From IMG/VR virus record IMGVR_UViG_3300002835_001391, positions 1-20,365 of that record: a DNA stretch of 20,365 nucleotides. One strand, given 5' to 3'. The notes below the pieces were generated by a model. It saw only the letters and a program-made list of their open reading frames with translations, was not told the DNA's origin and ran no database searches. A program made the translations under genes and the position numbers. The stretch is from a virus. Shown piece after piece: positions 8,901 to 15,373 of this stretch; position 1 is the first letter of the stretch, and each line of letters begins with the position of its first letter.

Positions 8901-10487
8901 TGGGATGCGGTCAATTCCCTGTGGCCGGAGATTAAGGCGCTTGAGGAGCGCACGTCCGGCGTGGCGCCGCCGAAGGTGGACCCGCGTGTGGTGCAGACCC
9001 GGTTCGGTGATTACCGCGGCGGGTACTTCCCGCTAGCCTATGACCCGAAGCTCTCGGCTGTCGGCGACAAGCAGGCCGAGGCGACCGAGTCGGTTTCGCA
9101 GTTCATGTCGAACGCCTACGGTCGCGCGCGGACCGACCGCGGCTACACCAAGCAGCGCGTCGAGAACCTGAAGGCGGCGGTGCGGCTCGACTACGAGCAG
9201 GTGCTGACCAGTCACCTGACCAAGGTCATCAAGGACATCTCCCACCGCGAGGCCATCTTCAGCCTCAACAAGATCCTCAAGGACGAGGAGATCAAAGAGG
9301 TGATGATTGACCGGCTAGGCGAGGCCCGCTACCGGGAGTTCACCAAGTGGATGCAGGTACTGGTGTCCGACCGGGCCGACACCCTGCACTCCGGGAACGT
9401 GTTCTCGCGCGCGATCATGCAGTTCCGCACCAACATGGCTATCGTCACGATGGGCTGGAAGGTCACGACCATGATGGCGCAGTTCGCCGGCATCGGCCCC
9501 GCGCTCGACACCGTCAAGCCGCGCTTCTTTACCCAGGCGCTCATCGACTACAACCGGTTCGGGCCGTGGTCCACCCACCGCGAGACCCTCGAGCAGTTCG
9601 TCTACGATCGGTCGGGCGAGATGAAGTTCCGGTCCGACAACATCGACCGCGACGTCCGCGACAGTCTCCGCACCTTGCGTGGCGAGGTCGGGCCGTTGGC
9701 GGCCATCCGCCGGTCCGCGTTCTACCTGACCGCGATGGCCGACCGGCAGATCACCATCCCGACATGGATCGGGGCATACCGTCAGGCGCTCGCAGAGGGC
9801 CTAGGGGAGGAGGACGCCATCCGGGCAGGGGACAGGGCGGTCCGGCTCTCGCAGGGCGCAGCGGGCGCTAAAGACCTTGCAGCGGTGCAGCGCGACAACG
9901 AGCTGATGAAGCTGCTGACCATGTATTACACCCCGTTCTCGGTGCTGTATGCCCGGATGCGGGATGTCGGCGCGACCACCCGCCGGGTGCGCGACATGCC
10001 CCGGGCGGTCGCCCGGATGCTGGCGCTGGTCATCCTGCCGGCGGTGCTGGGCGAAATCCTGGCGGGGCGCGGCCCGGATGAGGATGAGGACGAGACGTGG
10101 TGGGCGATCCGCAAGATGCTGCTCTACCCGTTGGCCTCGGTGCCGATCCTCAAGGAAGGTTCTGGGGTGGTCGAGGCCACCATGATAAACTTGACCGGCG
10201 AGGGCGAGATGGCGTTCCAGCCGAGTTGGCGGCTGTCGCCGGTCGCCGGGTCGATTGAGAAGGTCGGGCGCACGTTCATGCGGACGTCGGATGTGCTGGC
10301 CGGGGACCGGGAGTTCAATGACGTCGCATGGGATCTGTTTGAGAGCAGCGGGTACATCTTCGGGTTGCCGACCCGTCAGGTGCGGATCAGCGGCGAGTAC
10401 ACGATGGATGTCTTGAACGACGAGAGGAACCCGGAGAGTCCGCAACAGTTCATGTATGAGGTCCTGTATGGACCTCCGAGGGAGTGA
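2952..10487 (+). CDS. Giant multidomain internal virion protein (T7 gp16-like position) with inserted domain and metallopeptidase motif
   Basis: The protein has 2511 residues. The N-terminal third is helical, with Gly/Ala hydrophobic stretches (GAIIGAAAGAGGALLLG near residues 193-210, and others near 275 and 385) of the kind seen in ejected virion proteins. Residues about 792-1185 are a separate domain with GVGWYSEKFQRA (866-877) and LTMDRWWSRTFNR (1025-1037). It is known to me from large phage proteins but I cannot name its activity. Next is an acidic linker, then FIHETGHFYLEVLLDL with HExxH zinc-binding residues H1266, E1267 and H1270, a zincin-type metallopeptidase signature. A very long charged coiled-coil region follows. 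The C-terminal part has YYTPFSVLYARM (2325-2336) and a hydrophobic helix near 2353-2372. GTG 2952 is preferred because AAAGGA lies eight bases upstream and it overlaps the previous stop. Probable role: an ejected, partly membrane-associated multi-activity protein. Confidence 0.75.
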   Translation: MTDYRRLMEEENPYLELMRQEESDALRSAMYGAAQTNPDVEADLRKLAEKVNVPVETVRIDRKEIERQAILGEVDYDGLVKDSPVTANFLAEQADVARDDVSVLTRIDRTFRAAGQGIEQASIMDQVEPLNWRWVSGEFLSPAEQTLRRELLNKMQALGKTPERGDNPIAWVFGQTGYTARQLVSSVREGGKGAIIGAAAGAGGALLLGQAGPQVAVPEEILTVPGAFALGGSAGYKLGTLVYSYKSEAGFAFVEYEQMRDESGQLIDPAVARGAAAAAGLLNAGLETIGDIALAKRIPGIDRLLGAGSREAIKTLLARPTFRNAVAQAGKKWLQSASIEGVTESIQELIVILGRELAQGVSGQEFAPEAADSDLMRVLESGAAGFAGGAGVGLPGSTISAVSNVREVRKANQTQQFMQALGEAAGESKLRERLPQVFQDYVARIREQGPVENVFIPADQFTQYWQSQNVDPEQVANEVGATNYTEAVATGSDVVIPIEAYATRLAPTPHHSGLMKDVRLAQGDLTIREVEALEARRKEVEAEIQTMMEQEGVEVETPAIEQVKQEVLGQLLGRFDRATADNYATLYARAINSLAQRGGMDPMELHRQYGLEVVTPLPDILQARAGVDTALDPLIDRLRSGDIPSRREIYGKSLAEFLRERGGVQDQGGELGARDAKLWDRDNRRVGEKALVSETGMTFDEARELALEAGFDVGETEQTFLDAMDREFRGDGVFMPGKERADLAELADALEGLEQFLGQQGIDITTTDNATIKALIAKASEGMGDVGVQFAQTATVRAGRETLKKFGLDPNKTYKTREIAAALEARQRAKYGSIAADNRSPEAVSKIAKWMVAEIEFEMQNPEKSGVGWYSEKFQRAIDIMAETFPELKADKTARNTMTALIAITSDGQKVVPNFAQAMDIYGRFRPGGATEGKFTTTRGHQRQASIDKNLQVLQRLYDQMTPEQVHEYLMQERTISDLKKLAKQNGGEMKSDYQAHIKMPMAAIEFGPKLGAFYANLMGAHGYLTMDRWWSRTFNRYRGSLLTKPTEQGLARFKQLLVADKKLGVDPASISDDEAISATVEYHNSYEAKGFKSGTEIEKAANTLWKAAFDALEDAPFNATDRTFMLNAVNQAQKTLERKGKTLSVADIQAILWYYEKRLYGELGARQTADISYEEAARKVTASYASGSGIESLLDDAGAAQEDGGAGEGRVPVGEDNFVEGDGGGDVTLFQSTSTEDKRGFIQFGTDRKVRIGLLEKADLSTFIHETGHFYLEVLLDLAERPDASPQIKADAETLMKWFGVKSRAEIGVKQHEEFARANEAYLMEGKAPSAELRTIFQRVRAWMTLVYRVLTNLNVRMNDDVRGVFDRIYATDKEIESANAELDVREVFASAQDAGMTEAEFAAYKKTAEAAGEAAKEKLQGRLIREYQREREKWWKAERAKMLEKVTEEVDSSPAYRAAAILTEGKLPDGVPVKLSRKALEDRFGSEYLKRMPRFLRKVYTKDGGTDIDTAAEMLGFESGEALMTALINLRPRKELIEAETANRMAAEFGDMRMDGTIADEAMAAIHNSERANVLKAELVAIRRLQRQVRPVVAALRREEAEQRRAGMDMVDAAMADPQAFARAAAGRIGQMMARDISPGKYLLAERRASKAAFDAIRRKDYNAAATEKQRELLNHYMYLEARKAQQQLDRIYDYANKFDKKATRERLAKAGGGYLDQIDAILEKYEFRRVPLRGLARRQSLADFAEQQAALGLIVNVPDQLLDEARLVNYKNASVDELRAVYDTVRNIEHLARLKDKLLRKAAAVEFQETKDELIKSATESDRLATTGELRIPNTVGEPLRARGAKAWRRFDAAILKVEQMVEWLDNGKIDGPWARFVFDLANDAQVKEYELHAMVTQKIQDLTESMPKGWGDSLTDKVDVLLPGIESPVTRYTLISIAMNVGNDSNYQRLRDGYGWSDSSINAALGKLAKEDWDYIQGIWDAVNSLWPEIKALEERTSGVAPPKVDPRVVQTRFGDYRGGYFPLAYDPKLSAVGDKQAEATESVSQFMSNAYGRARTDRGYTKQRVENLKAAVRLDYEQVLTSHLTKVIKDISHREAIFSLNKILKDEEIKEVMIDRLGEARYREFTKWMQVLVSDRADTLHSGNVFSRAIMQFRTNMAIVTMGWKVTTMMAQFAGIGPALDTVKPRFFTQALIDYNRFGPWSTHRETLEQFVYDRSGEMKFRSDNIDRDVRDSLRTLRGEVGPLAAIRRSAFYLTAMADRQITIPTWIGAYRQALAEGLGEEDAIRAGDRAVRLSQGAAGAKDLAAVQRDNELMKLLTMYYTPFSVLYARMRDVGATTRRVRDMPRAVARMLALVILPAVLGEILAGRGPDEDEDETWWAIRKMLLYPLASVPILKEGSGVVEATMINLTGEGEMAFQPSWRLSPVAGSIEKVGRTFMRTSDVLAGDREFNDVAWDLFESSGYIFGLPTRQVRISGEYTMDVLNDERNPESPQQFMYEVLYGPPRE
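5320..6520 (+). other. Low-GC3 domain module inside the giant virion gene
   Basis: Across this stretch the giant gene's codon use changes sharply. Third positions become rich in A and T (AAA, GAA, CTT, GCT, TTT), while the flanks use G/C-ending codons almost exclusively. The module codes for residues of about 790-1190 and matches one compact domain with conserved-looking motifs (GWYSEKFQRA, ITSDGQKVVPNFAQAM, LTMDRWWSRT). The edges are near VQFAQTATVRAG on the left and an acidic linker ending in TLFQSTS on the right. Codon use and domain boundary coinciding indicates acquisition from a lower-GC source. The exact edges are my estimate by eye. Confidence 0.65.
6472..6636 (+). CDS. Possible overlapping 54-aa ORF (or frame relic) within the giant gene
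   Basis: In the frame one base ahead of the giant gene, an ATG at 6472 opens a 54-codon frame closed by TAA at 6634-6636. The product is charged and helix-like, containing FSMTPEQHKKMVEQARAEFL. From about 6517 to 6636 almost every codon of this frame ends in G or C, as in the rest of the genome. The giant gene's own frame over the same bases gives a low-complexity Gly/Asp/Glu linker with poor GC3. That is the signature of a true coding frame, present or past. There is no convincing Shine-Dalgarno before 6472. It may be a genuine overlapping gene, or the remnant of a gene caught when the upstream module was inserted. Confidence 0.3.
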   Translation: MKKQQEKSPLAMPVDQESSLFSMTPEQHKKMVEQARAEFLSAKTTSSKEMAAGT

Positions 10488-10490
10488 CAG

Positions 10491-12665
10491 ATGACCGTAT
10501 CATCCACGACGAGCAAGGTCAGTTATACCGGCAACGGGTCGACCACTGCCTTTGCGGTGCCGTTCTACTTCCTCGAGGCGGCTGACCTGCAGGTCATCCT
10601 GCGCACCGGCACGACCGAGACCGTCCAGGCGCTGACCACCAACTACACGGTGGCGGGTGCTGGGGTCGAGGCTGGCGGGACGGTGACGATGCTCGTGGCC
10701 CCTGCTGCGGCGGTAACGGTCACGATCCGGCGCAACATCGAGGCGACGCAGGAGACCGACCTGCTGCCGAACGACCGGCTCCCGGCTGAGTCGCTCGAGA
10801 CCGCGCTCGACAAGGCGACCATGCTTGCCCAGCAGCTCGGCGAGGAGTCTGCGCGATCGATCAAGTTCCCTGCATCTGATGCGGTGATGTCATCGCAGGT
10901 TCCTGCGGCCAGTGCTCGGGCGAGCAAGTTCCTCTCCTTCGATGCGAACGGTGTCCCGACCGCGACGGTCGGGGTCGATGCCTCGCTCGACATCTTCACG
11001 CAGTCCGGCGCTGGCGCGGTGCCGCGCTCGGTGAACAGCAAGTTGGGCGACTTCGTGAACGTGAAGGACTTCGGCGCGGTCGGTGACGGCGGCGCGGATG
11101 ACACGCTCGCCATCCAGAACGCCATCAACGCCGCAGCCGGTCGGACGGTGTATATCCCCGCTGGCACCTACAAGATCACGAACACGTTGTCATACAACGT
11201 CTCCAAGACCTTCGGCTTTACGAGCCCCGGCATCAAGCTGATGGGCGACGGCATGGTCAAGACCTTTCTCAACCATCAGGCCGCGAACAAGCCGCTCATC
11301 GACATCGACAGCGGCTCGCATGGCGGCAGTTACGAAGCTGCGATGGGCTCGCTTATCCACGAGCTCGCCATCGTCAACACGACCGCAACGCCGGAAACGG
11401 TCGGAATCCGCGTTCTTAATGGCTACCAAATCGACATCCATCACGTCTACATCAAGGACATGACGAGCCACGGCGTCGAGCTCAAGAACGGGCTCTACAT
11501 CGATGACGGCTGGAACATGTTCAGCATGACTCAATGTTGGATTGACGCTTGCAAGGGGTGGGGCATCAAGGCCGATGGGTCGGCCAATCGCAACGAGGGT
11601 TCCTATACCTACCTGCGCGAAGTGTTCTTCCAGTCGAACGGCACCGACGATCCTCTCAATCCGTACATCCCGCCATCTGGTGGCATGATCTGGAAGGGTC
11701 AGATTCTGACGATGGAGTCGTGCGGCTTTGCCAACGGCACCCAGAACGTCGGGTTGTTCATCAAGGGTGAGGCCGGTTCCGGGCAGACCGTTGATTTGCG
11801 TAGCGTGACTTTTGAGAATTGCTTCAAGCGCAGTCTTTTCTGCCGTGGCATCCTCGTTTTCAACGCAGTCAACTGCCAGATCTACAACAACAACGACTAC
11901 GTTGCCCAGACCGGGTTTGAGTTTGAAGCGGGCAGCTTCATCATCCGGCAGGTGAACATTGAGAACACCACGGTTCGCGCAACATCTTTGAACAACCCCT
12001 ACACCGCATTCAAGATCAGCGGAGTGAATGCCGACCTCAATTCGTGCCGCGTCCGCAACACGAACTGGGAGAACATGGATTATCCCGGCCAAGTGCGGTT
12101 TGATGGATGGTTGTTTGACAACATCCAGAACAACAATGAAATCGCCATACTGTCCTCAACGGAGGTTGTGTTCCGTCCGAAGGCATACATCGGAGAGGGT
12201 CGCAGCGTCCCGATGCGGTTGCGCGGCCCGCGAGATCAGAGCGGCGGCGGCGTGGCCTCGACCTCCGGCGAGTGGATTGAGCATCAGATTCCGTCAACGG
12301 GCATAGCGGTGCCGCTGGCCGGAGTGCTGGCAAACACCCGGTACTATTGCTACCTCTACGACAACAACGGCACCCCGACCATTGAGGTGACAAGCGCGGC
12401 CTCGCAGGTCACGAACGCTGCAAGCGGGTATGCTGTCCAATCCGGCGACGCGACGAAGTATTACGTCGGCAGCATCTTCGGCGGCGGGACGAACGCGACT
12501 GTCGCCACGACCGCGCTCGGTTGGTTGAACCCGACGCCGCTTCCTGGCTCCATCGGTGGAACGCAGAGTTATCTGTGGTCCGACTCAACCGGCGACCTGC
12601 GCATCAAGAACGGCTCGTTGCCGACCAGCGACACCGACGGCACCGTCGTCGGCACCCAGACCTGA
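10491..12665 (+). CDS. Tailspike / tail fibre with pectate-lyase-like beta-helix
   Basis: The 724-residue receptor-binding protein has three parts. Residues 1-150 are a virion-attachment domain beginning TVSSTTSKVSYTGNGSTTAF, a form shared by many podovirus fibres and capsule depolymerases. Residue 191 starts VKDFGAVGDGGADDT, the classic entry to the pectate-lyase-3 superfamily right-handed beta-helix, which runs to about residue 560 with recurring NxxF/ItNxxxxGI turns. Residues about 585-724 are a beta-rich C-terminal domain with many Gly, Thr and Ser. Such spikes trimerise and bind or cleave surface polysaccharide; the substrate cannot be read from sequence. The start is three bases after the giant gene's stop, with GAGGGAG upstream. 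The central beta-helix DNA is somewhat less GC-biased than the attachment domain, suggesting exchange of the host-range part. Confidence 0.85.
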   Translation: MTVSSTTSKVSYTGNGSTTAFAVPFYFLEAADLQVILRTGTTETVQALTTNYTVAGAGVEAGGTVTMLVAPAAAVTVTIRRNIEATQETDLLPNDRLPAESLETALDKATMLAQQLGEESARSIKFPASDAVMSSQVPAASARASKFLSFDANGVPTATVGVDASLDIFTQSGAGAVPRSVNSKLGDFVNVKDFGAVGDGGADDTLAIQNAINAAAGRTVYIPAGTYKITNTLSYNVSKTFGFTSPGIKLMGDGMVKTFLNHQAANKPLIDIDSGSHGGSYEAAMGSLIHELAIVNTTATPETVGIRVLNGYQIDIHHVYIKDMTSHGVELKNGLYIDDGWNMFSMTQCWIDACKGWGIKADGSANRNEGSYTYLREVFFQSNGTDDPLNPYIPPSGGMIWKGQILTMESCGFANGTQNVGLFIKGEAGSGQTVDLRSVTFENCFKRSLFCRGILVFNAVNCQIYNNNDYVAQTGFEFEAGSFIIRQVNIENTTVRATSLNNPYTAFKISGVNADLNSCRVRNTNWENMDYPGQVRFDGWLFDNIQNNNEIAILSSTEVVFRPKAYIGEGRSVPMRLRGPRDQSGGGVASTSGEWIEHQIPSTGIAVPLAGVLANTRYYCYLYDNNGTPTIEVTSAASQVTNAASGYAVQSGDATKYYVGSIFGGGTNATVATTALGWLNPTPLPGSIGGTQSYLWSDSTGDLRIKNGSLPTSDTDGTVVGTQT

Positions 12666-12678
12666 CAGGAGATGAAAA

Positions 12679-13344
12679 ATGGCTGACAAGAAAATATCGC
12701 AACTTTCGACCGCTGCAACCCCGCTTGCTGGCACTGAATCCGTGCCGCTTGTGCAGAGTGGCAGCACCCTTCGCGCTACGGTTTCCGAGCTGACTGCGGG
12801 ACGCCAAGTCTCTGCGGCTGGTGTCGCTGTGACCGGCACGACAGTTCCGGCGAACGGCGTGTATCTGCCTGCTGCCAATACCCTCGGCATTTCGACCAAC
12901 AGCACGAACGCGGTGCGGGTCGAGTCCAACGGAAACGTCGGCATCTCTGCCGGAAATGCTCCGACGCAGGTGCTGAGTCTCTATCGAGCCGGATCGACGC
13001 AAACGGCTGTGTCGTTTGGAAACAGCAACTCTGGCGTTAATGGCACGGTGGTTGGCGTGGACACGGCTGGAAACGCCATCATCAGCCAGACCCAAGCTTT
13101 GACGATGACCTTTAGCTGCGCCGGTCTTAACCGGGTGGTTCTCACCGCTGCGGGCAACGTGTCGGTCGGCGCTGGTGCAGTTGCCACGACCGCGACGAAC
13201 GGGTTCCTCTATGTGCCGACATGCGCGGGTACACCGACCGGAACGCCGACCACGGTGACCGGCTTCGCGCCGATCGTGGTCGATACCACGAACAACAAGC
13301 TGTACTTCTACAGCGGTGGCGTATGGCGCGATGCTGGGCCGTAA
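12679..13344 (+). CDS. Small tail fibre / adhesin-like structural protein
   Basis: The 221-residue protein starts MADKKISQLSTAATPLAGTE, a fibre N-terminal signature I have seen in many phages (the 'KISQL...T.L.GTE..PLVQSG' pattern). It is rich in Gly, Ala, Thr, Ser and Val, with short beta-type repeats (GNVGISAG, GNVSVGAG) and ends TNNKLYFYSGGVWRDAGP, a typical fibre tip ending. It lacks catalytic motifs. It follows the tailspike by 13 bases with a clear AGGAG at 12667-12671, so it is probably co-expressed as a second receptor-binding or decoration component. It is the last rightward gene of the structural block; the next gene converges on it. Confidence 0.7.
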   Translation: MADKKISQLSTAATPLAGTESVPLVQSGSTLRATVSELTAGRQVSAAGVAVTGTTVPANGVYLPAANTLGISTNSTNAVRVESNGNVGISAGNAPTQVLSLYRAGSTQTAVSFGNSNSGVNGTVVGVDTAGNAIISQTQALTMTFSCAGLNRVVLTAAGNVSVGAGAVATTATNGFLYVPTCAGTPTGTPTTVTGFAPIVVDTTNNKLYFYSGGVWRDAGP

Positions 13345-13345
13345 G

Positions 13346-13630
13346 TCAGACGAGCCCCTCGGAGCGTAACTGCGCGATGGTGCGGACCATGCCCTCGAGG
13401 TGGGCCAGCCGCACATAGTCGCGCTCGAGCTCGGTGTGGGAGCGGCGATCGATGGCGTCGTGACAGGCAGAGCAGGCCCATGCTCCAAGCAGGTCGTCGG
13501 CCTTGAGCCCCATGCCGGAGATCCCGGCCATGCGGATGTGCGCCAGGACGACCGTCTCGGAGTTGTGGTTGCAGACGCCGGGGAGCCTGACGGTGCAGCC
13601 CCGGCCTCGTGCCTGCTTGCGTAGGTTCAT
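13346..13630 (-). CDS. YbcO/DUF1364-family phage recombination nuclease
   Basis: This 94-residue protein begins MNLRKQARGRGCTVRLPGVC and contains ETVVLAHIRMAG and GAWACSACHDAIDRR. This arrangement matches the DUF1364/YbcO family of small lambdoid nucleases, relatives of the HNH/beta-beta-alpha-metal fold and of P1 Ref. Cys12, Cys20, Cys53 and Cys56 could bind structural zinc, and His31, His57 and Asp61 are candidates for the active site. The family normally sits in phage recombination/nin regions, as here. ATG 13630 overlaps the stop of the HTH gene (ATGA). Its stop lies one base from the stop of the convergent fibre gene. It is the last gene of the leftward operon. Confidence 0.85.
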   Translation of the reverse strand: MNLRKQARGRGCTVRLPGVCNHNSETVVLAHIRMAGISGMGLKADDLLGAWACSACHDAIDRRSHTELERDYVRLAHLEGMVRTIAQLRSEGLV

Positions 13631-13836
13631 ACGAGCTCGAGCTGGCCGACGAGCCGGTACCGGGCGTACCGCTTGCCGTTCCGCTCCTCCGTCACGGTCT
13701 GGACATCGAGGCCGGTGGCGCGAAGGTCAGCGACCCGAGCGGCGAGCCGGAAGCAGCCGTAGCGGTCGAGGGCTTCAAGCGGGGTGATATCGCGGCCCGA
13801 TACTAAGTGGGCGCGGATCTGTTCGGTCTGCGTCAT
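13627..13836 (-). CDS. Small helix-turn-helix protein (HTH_39-like)
   Basis: The 69-residue protein begins MTQTEQIRAHLVSGRDITPL followed by EALDRYGCFRLAARVADLRA and a basic beta hairpin (GKRYARYRL). This is the layout of the small winged-HTH proteins common in phage recombination and replication operons (HTH_39 type): helix, 'tPleAl..ygc.RLaarI..Lr..G' HTH, then wing. It probably binds DNA, but its target is unknown. ATG at 13836 is preferred over upstream in-frame starts because GGAG lies eight bases upstream and it overlaps the stop of the NinB-like gene. A longer reading to 14178 would run through NinB-coding DNA out of frame and is rejected. Confidence 0.75.
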   Translation of the reverse strand: MTQTEQIRAHLVSGRDITPLEALDRYGCFRLAARVADLRATGLDVQTVTEERNGKRYARYRLVGQLELV

Positions 13837-14246
13837 GTGTGTTCTCCATAGGACGGTTCGGGTATCACGATGCCGAGCTCTGCGGCGCGGCGGGACAGGA
13901 ACTCGAGGTAGTCGGAGAAGTCCTGCTTGTTGAGTCGGGACGAGCGGCGCACCGGCTTGTGGACGGTCTTCCCGCCGAGCGTGAGCGTCTCCCAGCCGAA
14001 GTGCTCGCCGAGCATGAACTCGTGCAGGTCGTCCTTCTGCCAGCCTGCCAGCGCCTCCCCGCCACCCTCGAGGATGGACGGGTAGACGACGCCCCAGAGG
14101 AAGGCGTTCTGCATGTCCGAGCGCCGGGGCTTGAACTCCTCCAGCGTGACCTTCCAGGACTTGCCGGGGTCTAGCCACCGCACCATGACCGAGATCGCCG
14201 AAGCGATCTGGTCAGGCGTGGTGCCTTTGGGGAAGATGCGGTTCAT
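13833..14246 (-). CDS. ninB: NinB-like recombination mediator
   Basis: The 137-residue protein has the core features of the NinB (Orf) family. These are WKVTLEEFKPRRSDMQNAFL (residues about 31-50, the R-S-x-x-Q-N-x-x-L-W element) and HFGWETLTLGGKTVHKPVRR, followed by SRLNKQDFSDYLEFLSRRAA and an ending ELGIVIPEP. NinB/Orf of lambda binds single-stranded DNA and SSB and can replace RecFOR functions during recombination. It lies within a cluster of Erf, exonuclease, SSB-tail and nuclease genes, supporting the role. ATG 14246 has GGGAG upstream. The stop overlaps the HTH gene start. The family call is from motif recall; the middle part differs from lambda NinB. Confidence 0.7.
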   Translation of the reverse strand: MNRIFPKGTTPDQIASAISVMVRWLDPGKSWKVTLEEFKPRRSDMQNAFLWGVVYPSILEGGGEALAGWQKDDLHEFMLGEHFGWETLTLGGKTVHKPVRRSSRLNKQDFSDYLEFLSRRAAELGIVIPEPSYGEHT

Positions 14247-14259
14247 CTACGCTCCCGCC

Positions 14260-14556
14260 TCAGAACGGGATATCGTCGTCGATGAACTCCTCGGGCTTCT
14301 GCTCCGCGAGGGTCTTCGGGCGCTCGTGCTGCTGCTGCTTAGGCTTGAACTTGAGCCTCATGTAGGTCTTTCCGGCCTTGCTCTTTTGCAAATAGCCATC
14401 GACAAAGTGCAGCACCCCGTTAATGTCGGCCTCGCCGCTATAGTCGGAGTCCTTCATAACCCATTCGGTGCCGTCAGGGTTTTTCATGGCTCGATCTGGG
14501 CGCTTCTCTTCGTTCTTGAAGAGTGCTCCCTTATTCGTGTTGTCGTACTCAGGCAT
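14260..14556 (-). CDS. Small protein with SSB-like acidic C-terminal tail
   Basis: The 98-residue protein begins MPEYDNTNKGALFKNEEKRP and has a compact beta-rich core (GEADINGVLHFVDGYLQKSK, AGKTYMRLKFKPK). A flexible Gln/Lys/Glu linker leads to a final EFIDDDIPF. The terminal DDDIPF is the same kind of tip as bacterial SSB, the docking peptide for SSB-interacting repair proteins. Phages often encode proteins starting 'eYDNTNkGaLFkN' with no assigned function. The tail and the neighbours (Erf, exonuclease, NinB) suggest a single-strand-binding or scaffold role; this is inference. The ATG at 14556 is preferred over an in-frame ATG at 14562 because AGGAG is eight bases upstream of the former and only two from the latter. 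Confidence 0.7.
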   Translation of the reverse strand: MPEYDNTNKGALFKNEEKRPDRAMKNPDGTEWVMKDSDYSGEADINGVLHFVDGYLQKSKAGKTYMRLKFKPKQQQHERPKTLAEQKPEEFIDDDIPF

Positions 14557-14561
14557 AGTCA

Positions 14562-14768
14562 TCACTCCTGGTTGATGGAAACGGGGCGACCGACGAGACG
14601 GTGTCTCTCGTCGCCGAAAGCCTCGGCTGCGTCGAGCGCGGCCTGTGCGTGGTTGATGTCGAGGTAGGGGTTCGGCTTGTGGCCGACGTGCTCCAGAACG
14701 TGCGCCGGTACGTCCTCCCACCCGCCCCAGCCCTCGCGCTGGATGAAGTACCCGGTGACGAGGGTCAC
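14562..14768 (-). CDS. Hypothetical 68-aa protein
   Basis: I do not recognise this family. A GTG at 14768 overlaps the stop of the YqaJ-like exonuclease gene (GTGA), giving VTLVTGYFIQREGWGGWEDV and then a short helix-rich sequence ending LVGRPVSINQE. There is no independent Shine-Dalgarno, so translation is probably coupled to the exonuclease. A longer reading from 15035 is Arg/Pro-rich shadow of the exonuclease gene and is not supported. Aromatic residues in the first 25 positions and a YLDINHAQAALDAAEAF helix suggest a small folded domain. Its place between exonuclease and SSB-tail protein implies an accessory recombination role. Confidence 0.6.
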   Translation of the reverse strand: MTLVTGYFIQREGWGGWEDVPAHVLEHVGHKPNPYLDINHAQAALDAAEAFGDERHRLVGRPVSINQE

Positions 14769-15373
14769 AGGCGCACCGTCTGCAAGTGCTCGACCCGGTC
14801 CCGCAGCTCGGTCAGGAACCGCCCGACCTCGCCCGCGATCTCGGCGATGACGCCCTCGTCTCGCGGGACCCGGATGACGAGCAGGCGCAGATGCTCCGGG
14901 AGCCGTGGGTCGAAGGCCACGAAGTCGCACCAGTTGCGACCGGTGCAGGCCATCTGCCACTGCATCTGCAGGAGGTACTTGCGGGGGACGGAGCGGTCCT
15001 CGATGTACTCGAGCATCGTGGCCGTGTTCGGACACTTGATCTCGATGAGGCCGTCCTCGCCGACGAGCCCGTCCGGGGACGCCCCGGCCTCGAGGATGGG
15101 GTGGCGCACGAAGTCCACCTCGTCCACCAGAACGCCCTCTCGCGCCTCGTAGGCGGCTCTGGCGACGGGCTCTAGCTCGATGCCCCTGTCCATGGCGGGG
15201 CTCTTATAGCCCTCCGTGGGCTGTCCTGTGAGGCGTTCCGTCAGGAGTTCGGCCATGTACCCGCTGCGGGAGGCCGACGCGCCGGTCTTGGTCTTCGCCA
15301 TGACGTCGGCTATCCGGCTGGCGGTCACGAGCCCGAGCCGCTTGGCGAACCATTCGGGGGTGCGCTGCTCCAT
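14765..15373 (-). CDS. YqaJ-like / lambda-exonuclease-family viral recombinase nuclease
   Basis: The 202-residue protein belongs to the PD-(D/E)XK exonucleases of the YqaJ/lambda Exo type. It has RTPEWFAKRLGLVTAS near the start (residues 4-19; the R-x-x-E-W-x-x-x-R-x-G-x-x-T-A-S element). GIELEPVARAAYE follows (64-76), with Glu68 a probable metal ligand. The catalytic core is SPDGLVGEDGLIEIKCP (99-115), with Asp101, Glu111 and Lys113. MQWQMACTG helps close the site. These enzymes degrade the 5' strand of double-stranded DNA ends, leaving a 3' overhang for an annealing protein. The partner Erf gene is directly upstream (TGATG junction). ATG 15373 is chosen because homologous sequence begins there; upstream extension falls into Erf DNA out of frame. 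Confidence 0.88.
   Translation of the reverse strand: MEQRTPEWFAKRLGLVTASRIADVMAKTKTGASASRSGYMAELLTERLTGQPTEGYKSPAMDRGIELEPVARAAYEAREGVLVDEVDFVRHPILEAGASPDGLVGEDGLIEIKCPNTATMLEYIEDRSVPRKYLLQMQWQMACTGRNWCDFVAFDPRLPEHLRLLVIRVPRDEGVIAEIAGEVGRFLTELRDRVEHLQTVRL

Noticed and set aside
10491-13344. Diversity-generating retroelement acting on the fibre genes
   Set aside because: No reverse transcriptase, template repeat or C-type lectin-like variable end is visible; the fibre ends are simple beta-rich sequences.
13627-14178. 183-aa leftward reading
   Set aside because: Its first two thirds are out-of-frame NinB-coding DNA; only the last 69 codons, with their own ribosome binding site, are credible.
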